DNA from: JAHBNG01 sp039028975
Lineage (GTDB): Bacteria > Chloroflexota > Anaerolineae > Caldilineales > Caldilineaceae
Reading direction: 5' to 3'
NCBI GenBank assembly: GCA_039028975.1
Contig: JBCCHB010000156.1
Location: 1 to 37,284, forward strand
Length of the DNA stretch: 37,284 nucleotides
The notes under the pieces are model-generated. The model was not told where the DNA came from. It did no database searches and saw only the letters and a program-made list of their open reading frames with translations. The position numbers and the translations under genes were made by a program. Positions 30,001-34,741 of this stretch are shown here, piece by piece (position 1 is the first letter of the stretch; each line of letters begins with the position of its first letter).

Positions 30001-33000
30001 TCGCTGGGTTTATCAAGACCGTTTTGGCAATCCATCACCGTCAGATTCCACCCCATCTACACTTTAACACACCTAATCCCTACATCGAGTGGGATGAGTT
30101 TGCCATTGACGTTTCTACAAGACTTCAACCTTGGCCCACCGAGGAGCCTGTTGCTGGCGTTAGTTCCTTTGGTCTTAGCGGAACCAACTCACATGTGATC
30201 GTGGCTGCTGCACCCCAAGTAACATCCGATGACACAACATCAGATGAACCAGCAGTAGATGAACCAGCAGTAGACGAAGAGACTGTTATAAAAACGAAAC
30301 GACCACTACATTTATTGCCCCTCTCAGCCAAGAGTGAAGCTGCATTATCAGATCTAGCGACTCGCTACCTAGACCATATCCGGCACTATTCTGATCTGGA
30401 TTTGGGTGATTTGTGTTACACAGCGGCAGTTGGACGCAACCATTTTAATCACCGCCTTGCTATCCGTGCTACAAATTGTAAAGACATAGAGGAACAACTT
30501 GCAGCAATTCAGATGGGGACACAACCTGCTGGCGTCGCACGTAGCATAATAGAAGCTCAGGCATCACGGGTTGCCTTCCTCTTTACAGGGCAAGGATCCC
30601 AATATGTTGGTATGGGACGAGAACTCTACGAGGCTGAGCCAACTTTCCGCTCAACAATTGACTACGGTGGTGCACTCTATCAACAAATTACAGGCGAATC
30701 GCTGCTTGAGGTCATCTATCCTACCAACTCGCAACCTGCCAACCTGCAACCTGCAGATCGGCTTCACCACACAACCTACACCCAGCCCGCCCTCTTTGTG
30801 CTGGAATACGCCCTCGCCAAGCTATGGCAATCCTGGGGCATTCAACCGGACATTCTTCTTGGCCACAGTGTGGGCGAAATTGTGGCGGCTTGTGTAGCCG
30901 GTGTCTTTAGTCTAGAGGATGGATTGAAGCTGATTGCTGCTCGTGGACGACTGATGGGGGCACTGCCTCAAGATGGCGAGATGGTCTCGCTCCTGGCCGA
31001 TGAAGCACGCGTTCAAGAAGCAATTGAGGGTTATGGTAACGATATCTCCATTGCCGCCATTAATGGTCCAGAAAGCGTCGTCATCTCTGGCAAACGAGAC
31101 TCTGTATTGGCCATTGCAGACACATTCGCGGCGGAAGGGGTCAAAACCCGCAAGCTGGCGGTCTCGCACGCCTTCCATTCGCCCCTCATGGACCCAATGC
31201 TGGATGAGTTCCGCCAGGTGGCCGAAAGTATCACCTACCATCAGCCGACCATACAACTGGTCTCAAACGTCACCGGCAAACTCAGCGGCGACGAAATCAC
31301 CACGCCCAACTACTGGGTCCGTCATGTGCGGGAGGCGGTGCGCTTTGCCGATGGCGTGGCCACGCTGCGTGAACAGGAGATTGACATCTTCCTCGAAGTT
31401 GGTCCCAAGCCCACATTGCTGGGCATGGCCGGAGAGATACCGACCACCGACCACCGACCACCGACCACCAGTCGCGTGTCCAGTTTGCGTGAAAACCAGA
31501 ACGACTGGCAGCAGATGCTCTTAACTCTCGGTGAACTGTATGTTCGTGGCGTCGAGATAGACTGGCAAGGGGTTGACAAGCCCTATCAACGCCGTAAAGT
31601 TGTCTTGCCCACCTACCCATTCCAACGACAGCCGTATTGGCTGCCTAAACTGGCAAAGAAAAAGCAAGGCATAGGCTCACTACGACCGTTGATTGACAAA
31701 AAGACCCATATACCCCATCAGAAGCAACTTATCTTTGAGAAGGCATTTAGCACGGACACATTGCCCTTTCTTGCCGATCACCATGTGTACGATCAGGTGG
31801 TGGTCCCAGGTGCTTGTCATCTGTCACTTGCTTTGAGCGGAGCGGACCTGCTGTTTCATGGAACACCCTGTGAAGTCCAAGACGTGATTTTCCCGCAAGC
31901 ACTCGCCTTTTTTGATGCAGAAGAGTGCATTGTACAGTTGGTGACCGAAAGTAAAGAGCAGCAGACTACCAATAATGTACACAGCTTCCAGATTATCAGC
32001 TTCAAAGAAAATGCAAACGGCGATGCCATAGAGGGCGAACCAACATTACATGCAACAGGTCGCATCATATCCACAGAGTCAACACCCCCTGCTATGGCTT
32101 TGGGGGAACTTCAAAAACGGTGTGATGTAGCCATTGATGTTGGTGCCCTTTATCAAATTGGACATTCACAGGTGACCCTTGGCCCCACCTTCCGTTGGCT
32201 CTCTGCTGCTTGGCGGAGCGAAAGAGGTGAGGCCCTGGCGCGAATGCAGATGCCGGACGCAATACCAAGTGTCCAGGGCTATCTCCTCTATCCTAGTTTG
32301 ATTGATGCTTGTTTCCAACTTGTAGGCGCAACCATGTTGAACTCGCTAGACGATGAAGAGCTGGCTGTCACGAAATTACCATTTGCTGTTGACTCTCTGA
32401 CTATGGTTCGTCAAACCAATCATGAGGACCTCTGGTGTTATGTGGCCAAGACAGATGATACAGAGAATGCCAAGTGGGACATTGTTCTCTTTACAACGAC
32501 AGGAGAAGTCATCGCCCAGATGACCGGTTACCAAGTGCGATCTGTTCCACGGGAAGCGATTTATGGAGATAGATTACGAACTGATTGGTTATATGCCATT
32601 GACTGGCTGCCATTGCCATTAGAGCCGTCGTTGTTAGCGCTGCCATCATCAGATCTGTCATCATCAAACCTAGCGCTACCTGAATCGCTATCAGCCCTGC
32701 AGCCTGGCTGTTGGCTTATCCTTGGCGCAGCATCTGGCATAGGTGCTGAATTGGCTACATTGCTGGCGACAGATGAAACTATAAATGGTTCGTCAATTAT
32801 TTTGGCTCTGCCTGGTACAGAGCTCTCTTTGCCTGATTTCGGTCAGGTAGAGCGTGCCAACACTGCAACCGGCCAGATTATGCAACAGGCAGTCATCGAC
32901 CCGACTGCTCCATGGATGTTTAAGCAGTTGCTAACCGAAATCTCAAAGCGGCATCAATCCATCTCTATCAGCTATCTCTGGGGCATTGATGATACGATTG

Positions 33001-34727
33001 TTGCCAATGATATAGCGCAACGAACATTGCACATCTACGTAGGGCTGTTACACCTTGTGCAGGCCGTGATTGAAACCGATCTACAGGTTTACTTAAGTGT
33101 TGTGACGCAAGGTTGTCAAAGTGTCGATGAAGATGTTGATGAGCATATAGATGAAGATCGTCAGATAGACAAAGTAGAGAAAATTGCGCAACTGGATGAA
33201 GCCCAAGTTGCATCTGGTGTGCTGTGGGGCTTGGGACGTACCATTGCGTTGGAACACCCAAGACTACACTGTACATGTATCGACTTTGCAGAGAGCGATG
33301 CGTATGGAGAGCGGCACGTACTCCTGCAACAAGAGATGATGGCGGGTTTGCTCAGTAGTCACCTCGATGGACAAACCAGAAGACAAACAGACACACAGAC
33401 AGAGAACCAAATTCTGTATCAGAGAGATGTGCGTCATGTCGCACGTTTAGCTAAGTGGCAGTCAGCCAGAGTCCAGTCAACGTCTAAAGAAGATGCCACA
33501 GGTAAGCTGTCCTCATCGGGCAGCTATCTGATTACGGGAGGGTTAGGCGCGTTGGGATTAGAAGCGGCCGAGCAACTGGCTGCATGGGGTGCGCGCCATC
33601 TAATTTTGAGTGGTCGCCGCGATACGTTATCTGATGAAACGAAAACACGCATTCAGGCATGGGAGAGAGACGGAAGTGAGGTTCATGTCATCCAAGCCGA
33701 TATTAGCCAACGAGCTGATGTGCAACGCTTGCTGACAGTTTGCAACGAGATAGCTCCTCTATCCGGCATTGTCCATGCGGCAGGTGTCATAAAAGATGGG
33801 CTGATTCAACAGCAGTCTATTGCACAAATTGAGCAGGTGATGGCCGCAAAAGTAGAAGGAACTTGGTTGCTGCACACGCTCACGCTGGATACCGATTTAG
33901 CGTTCTTTGTCTGTTTCTCATCAGCAGCATCTATGTTAGGCTCAGCGGGGCAGAGCAACTATGCCGCGGCCAATGCATTTATGGATACGCTCATGGCACA
34001 ACGGCGGCGGCTGGGGCTATCCGGTTTGAGCATCAATTGGGGAGCCTGGGCAGAGGTGGGTATGGCTGCTGATTTAGATCCTATGCATTACAGTCGTCAC
34101 GAGCAAGGAATAACGCCAATATCACCTGCGCAAGCCTGCCAGCTTCTGGGCTATCTGGTTTCACAAAGCAGTGGCAACGCTGGTGTGTTGGATATCAACT
34201 GGCCGCGATTCTTGGAGCAAGGGGGATTGGATTCACCACTTTTTTCATCTTTTGCCTCTCGACTTGCCGCAAACCAGGAGACAGGTCTGCCATCCTCAGC
34301 CGCTGGAGATTTATACGAACAATTATTGCCGCTATCTGAGCAACAGCAGCAAGAAAAATTGCGCCAAGCCATTCGCGAGGAAGTGGCTCGCACCCTTGGC
34401 ATTTCTTCACCGCGAAAGATTTCAGTACAGCAGCCGCTCTTTGAATTTGGCATTGATTCGCTTATGGCGCTGGAACTGAAAAACAGACTCGAACATCGTC
34501 TGAGCTCGACCTTACATTCAACGTTGATTTTTGATTATCCAACCATCAGTGGGTTGGCGACCTATCTCTTTTCCCACGTTTTTGGGCAAACAGATGGTCA
34601 AGAGTCAAGCGATCCACAAGGCACGCCAGAATCGGCAGATGGCCTGTCCGAGCAGATTACTCACATTATCGAAATTTCAGACGATGAAGCAGAAGCTTTG
34701 CTGCTGGAAAAGCTACAAAATTTATAG
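24081..34727 (+). CDS. Two-module type I PKS: KS-AT-KR-ACP-KS-AT-DH-KR-ACP
   Basis: A 3548-residue polyketide synthase that adds two ketide units. A short N-terminal helix (1-~35, KLQAELAAVK) serves as a docking coiled coil. Domains: KS (36-~450), AT (~575-930), KR (~1010-1470), ACP (S1555), KS (~1619-2040), AT (~2165-2520), DH (~2535-2850), KR (~2860-3390) and ACP (S3460), then an acidic helical docking tail (ISDDEAEALLLEKLQNL). All KS triads, both AT serines with HAFH, both KR tyrosines and both ACP serines are present. The start is three bases after the previous stop, so translation is probably coupled. There is no ER or methyltransferase domain. The two AT domains are nearly identical at DNA level, while the flanking KS domains are not; short tandem repeats sit in the AT loop and linkers. 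Confidence 0.95.
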   Translation: MTEYTKADESAIIKRSLQAVKKLQAELAAVKDSQREPIAVIGMACRFPGNANSPKAYWQMLRAGMDAIVELPSNRQERELLSHDMTRMNGNGTRPTPTAGFLEDVDRFDAMFFGISPREAITMDPQQRLLLEVCWEALESASIIPDTLVNSKTGIFIGMMQYDYAQLLQSYARATPSKLDLQATNGVIASVASGRIAYTFGFIGPAITTDTACSSSLIAIHQACQSLRSGVSSMAIAGGVNLILTHGWVDWLSYAEGPYAPDNHCKTFDAAADGFSRGEGCGLVVLKRLSDAQADGDNILGVIRGSMTNQDGRSSGLSAPSGTSQQRLLQQALSQSGLTPEAIGYIEAHGTGTQLGDPIEMGAINEVFRERTDPLWVGSVKTNFGHLEGAAGISGFIKVILGLQHGQIPPHLNFHTPNPLIDWDESPVQIPTSLTDWPKEKRIAGVSSFGISGTNAHVIVEEAPPKASDSETADNQIDRDWHLLTLSAKTEEALVALAQKYSQFLEAGKENPELALGDICYTAHIGRSHFAHRLSIPTNSTMHLQTMLVDYTNERANNNIAQGYSPTYQSPPSIAFLFTGQGTQYVGMGRVLYEAEPTFRATIDHGDELYQQITGESLLEVIYPTNPQSANLQPADLLHQTTYTQPALFVLEYALAKLWQSWGIQPEILLGHSVGEIVAACVAGVFGLEDGLKLIAARGRLMGALPQDGEMVSLLADETRVQEAIEDYATVSIAAINGPESVVISGRRESVLAIADTFAAEGVKTRKLMVSHAFHSPLMDPMLDEFRQVAESIIYHQPTIQLVSNVTGKLSGDEITTPDYWVRHVREAVRFADGIDTLHEQGIDIFLEIGPKPTLLGMAGEIPTTDHRLPTTSRVPSLRENQNDWQQMLTTLGELYVRGVKIDWHGFDQPYQRRKIVLPTYPFQRQPYWLQLDDVSSDNGMTNGAASYNGFAQWLGINDIEKLTDLISEKEQLDANERQTVTKVLTALEAESHVQQLTTKVDSMLYEVAWHSQNKPTVVAKGYLSPETRSQWLVLSDDTNIGHAFVNCLIDLNQAVDVVKTEVELVEYLKQLPLRTKDALPLQGVVHLWGMDQVNEYTVPNINTIMQRQERILGSVLKVVQALTMLDGTSPRLFIATQGAQKVTAKDEIAFTQTSLWGVGRVIALEHPELWGGLVDLDSKSAPSESAENLLAEILQPPLNSVLNNEAQIAYRSGKRLLARLMRSKVKTTDVPAKIHADSTYLITGGLGAVGLIIADWLADEGAKHLILTGRSGVTTAAQQEVIDGLETEGVKVEIALIDVTNEEAMRALFMKIAASAHPLRGIFHMAGILDDGILLNQTWKRFASVMSSKVKGAWLLHQLTQEMNMTGLENLVFFSSAASLLGNLGQGSYAAANAFMDGLARYRQQQGLPGISINWGAWAGYKGIDSMIGRTASVILDEGEWITPEAGMMALAHLMTRSGQMAVAPIDWTKPSLAMHGASSFLNHLVPSDLSTASLSIDSNADGRSSLIQSLKALAVSRRRHYLQDHLQKAVSRTLGMTTMPERMTGFADLGMDSLMALELRRLLERELRQPLPTTIAFEYPTVDSMADYLLDEVLELAEPQGEKTAIQIEHVTIGLDEPIAVISMACRFPGAESPEAFWQLLQEGKDMVQEVPTTRWNVDDYYDSHQPTPGKMYMREAAFIDEVDQFDPLFFGISPREAMNMDPQHRLLLEVSWEALERAHIAPSRLVDSQTGVFIGIGEGDSSVMWPDDLDALDSLIGTGSGHSIAAGRLAYTLGLQGPTMAVDTACSSSLVALHLACQSLRTGECDLALSGGASLMLSPIGHIVLSQMQALSPNGRCKTFDSAADGYGRGEGGGMVLLKRLSDAEADGDAIFAVIKGSAVNHDGPSSGLTVPNKRAQEKLLHQALKAANITPNEVAYVEAHGTGTPLGDPIEIRALGSVFSSNGSSSKRDNPLLVGSVKTNVGHLEAAAGIAGFIKTVLAIHHRQIPPHLHFNTPNPYIEWDEFAIDVSTRLQPWPTEEPVAGVSSFGLSGTNSHVIVAAAPQVTSDDTTSDEPAVDEPAVDEETVIKTKRPLHLLPLSAKSEAALSDLATRYLDHIRHYSDLDLGDLCYTAAVGRNHFNHRLAIRATNCKDIEEQLAAIQMGTQPAGVARSIIEAQASRVAFLFTGQGSQYVGMGRELYEAEPTFRSTIDYGGALYQQITGESLLEVIYPTNSQPANLQPADRLHHTTYTQPALFVLEYALAKLWQSWGIQPDILLGHSVGEIVAACVAGVFSLEDGLKLIAARGRLMGALPQDGEMVSLLADEARVQEAIEGYGNDISIAAINGPESVVISGKRDSVLAIADTFAAEGVKTRKLAVSHAFHSPLMDPMLDEFRQVAESITYHQPTIQLVSNVTGKLSGDEITTPNYWVRHVREAVRFADGVATLREQEIDIFLEVGPKPTLLGMAGEIPTTDHRPPTTSRVSSLRENQNDWQQMLLTLGELYVRGVEIDWQGVDKPYQRRKVVLPTYPFQRQPYWLPKLAKKKQGIGSLRPLIDKKTHIPHQKQLIFEKAFSTDTLPFLADHHVYDQVVVPGACHLSLALSGADLLFHGTPCEVQDVIFPQALAFFDAEECIVQLVTESKEQQTTNNVHSFQIISFKENANGDAIEGEPTLHATGRIISTESTPPAMALGELQKRCDVAIDVGALYQIGHSQVTLGPTFRWLSAAWRSERGEALARMQMPDAIPSVQGYLLYPSLIDACFQLVGATMLNSLDDEELAVTKLPFAVDSLTMVRQTNHEDLWCYVAKTDDTENAKWDIVLFTTTGEVIAQMTGYQVRSVPREAIYGDRLRTDWLYAIDWLPLPLEPSLLALPSSDLSSSNLALPESLSALQPGCWLILGAASGIGAELATLLATDETINGSSIILALPGTELSLPDFGQVERANTATGQIMQQAVIDPTAPWMFKQLLTEISKRHQSISISYLWGIDDTIVANDIAQRTLHIYVGLLHLVQAVIETDLQVYLSVVTQGCQSVDEDVDEHIDEDRQIDKVEKIAQLDEAQVASGVLWGLGRTIALEHPRLHCTCIDFAESDAYGERHVLLQQEMMAGLLSSHLDGQTRRQTDTQTENQILYQRDVRHVARLAKWQSARVQSTSKEDATGKLSSSGSYLITGGLGALGLEAAEQLAAWGARHLILSGRRDTLSDETKTRIQAWERDGSEVHVIQADISQRADVQRLLTVCNEIAPLSGIVHAAGVIKDGLIQQQSIAQIEQVMAAKVEGTWLLHTLTLDTDLAFFVCFSSAASMLGSAGQSNYAAANAFMDTLMAQRRRLGLSGLSINWGAWAEVGMAADLDPMHYSRHEQGITPISPAQACQLLGYLVSQSSGNAGVLDINWPRFLEQGGLDSPLFSSFASRLAANQETGLPSSAAGDLYEQLLPLSEQQQQEKLRQAIREEVARTLGISSPRKISVQQPLFEFGIDSLMALELKNRLEHRLSSTLHSTLIFDYPTISGLATYLFSHVFGQTDGQESSDPQGTPESADGLSEQITHIIEISDDEAEALLLEKLQNL
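25962..25983 (+). repeat. Heptamer repeat (CAACCTG type) in AT loop, module 2
   Basis: CAATCTG, CAACTTG and CAACCTG stand in a row, with one extra C after the first. They encode part of the variable loop that precedes TTYTQPALF and GHSVGE in the AT domain. The copies are more diverged than in module 3. Confidence 0.6.
26667..26694 (+). repeat. Heptamer repeat (CCGACCA)x4, post-AT linker of module 2
   Basis: Four tandem CCGACCA units, the third reading CCGACTA, encode TTDHRLPTT between the AT core (GMAGEIP) and the conserved SLRENQNDW linker. Seven bases times three keeps the frame over seven codons. Confidence 0.85.
30243..30272 (+). repeat. 15-bp direct repeat in KS-AT linker
   Basis: GATGAACCAGCAGTA occurs twice in tandem and a partial third copy follows, encoding DEPAV twice in the linker after the KS of module 3. 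Confidence 0.85.
30732..30753 (+). repeat. Heptamer repeat (CAACCTG) in AT loop, module 3
   Basis: Three identical CAACCTG words (30732, 30740, 30747), with one extra C after the first, at the same AT loop position as the diverged set in module 2. Confidence 0.7.
31440..31467 (+). repeat. Heptamer repeat (CCGACCA)x4, post-AT linker of module 3
   Basis: Four perfect CCGACCA units at the position equivalent to 26667-26694, encoding TTDHRPPTT before SLRENQNDW. Confidence 0.88.
33381..33404 (+). repeat. Microsatellite-like AGAC/ACAG tract in KR structural half
   Basis: An imperfect tract of AGAC, ACAG and ACAC words encodes a polar QTDTQTE-type insert just ahead of the KR catalytic half of module 3, where length variation is likely tolerated. 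Confidence 0.55.
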
Positions 34728-34741
34728 GAAAGAGTGTGCAG

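Larger units (their letters stand above)
30570..31636 (+). repeat. AT-domain block, copy B (module 3)
   Basis: The second member of the near-identical AT pair (see 25800-26873). It includes the AT catalytic core, the heptamer repeats in the loop and in the post-AT linker, and ends at the PYWL motif, after which module 3 continues with a DH that module 2 lacks. Confidence 0.85.
28930..34727 (+). other. PKS module 3 (KS-AT-DH-KR-ACP)
   Basis: KS: C1789 in DTACSSS, H1924, H1967. AT: S2263 and HAFH at 2363-2366, malonyl type. DH: H2567 and P2576 kept, but the motif is HxxxDxxxxP because Gly is replaced by Asp2571; the second catalytic residue D2742 sits in a normal DACFQ. KR: GGLGALG (3153-3159), Y3294 in SNYAAANAF, and IKD rather than LDD in the stereo motif. 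ACP: GIDSL with S3460. Predicted output is an enoyl unit if the DH is active. An acidic Asp/Glu-rich insert lies in the KR structural half (around 33121-33190). Confidence 0.88.

Noticed and set aside
30973..31524. Long out-of-frame + strand ORF (183 codons) inside the AT domain
   Set aside because: It lies wholly within the PKS gene, and its product looks like a frame shadow (Arg/Ser/Pro-rich, no domain).
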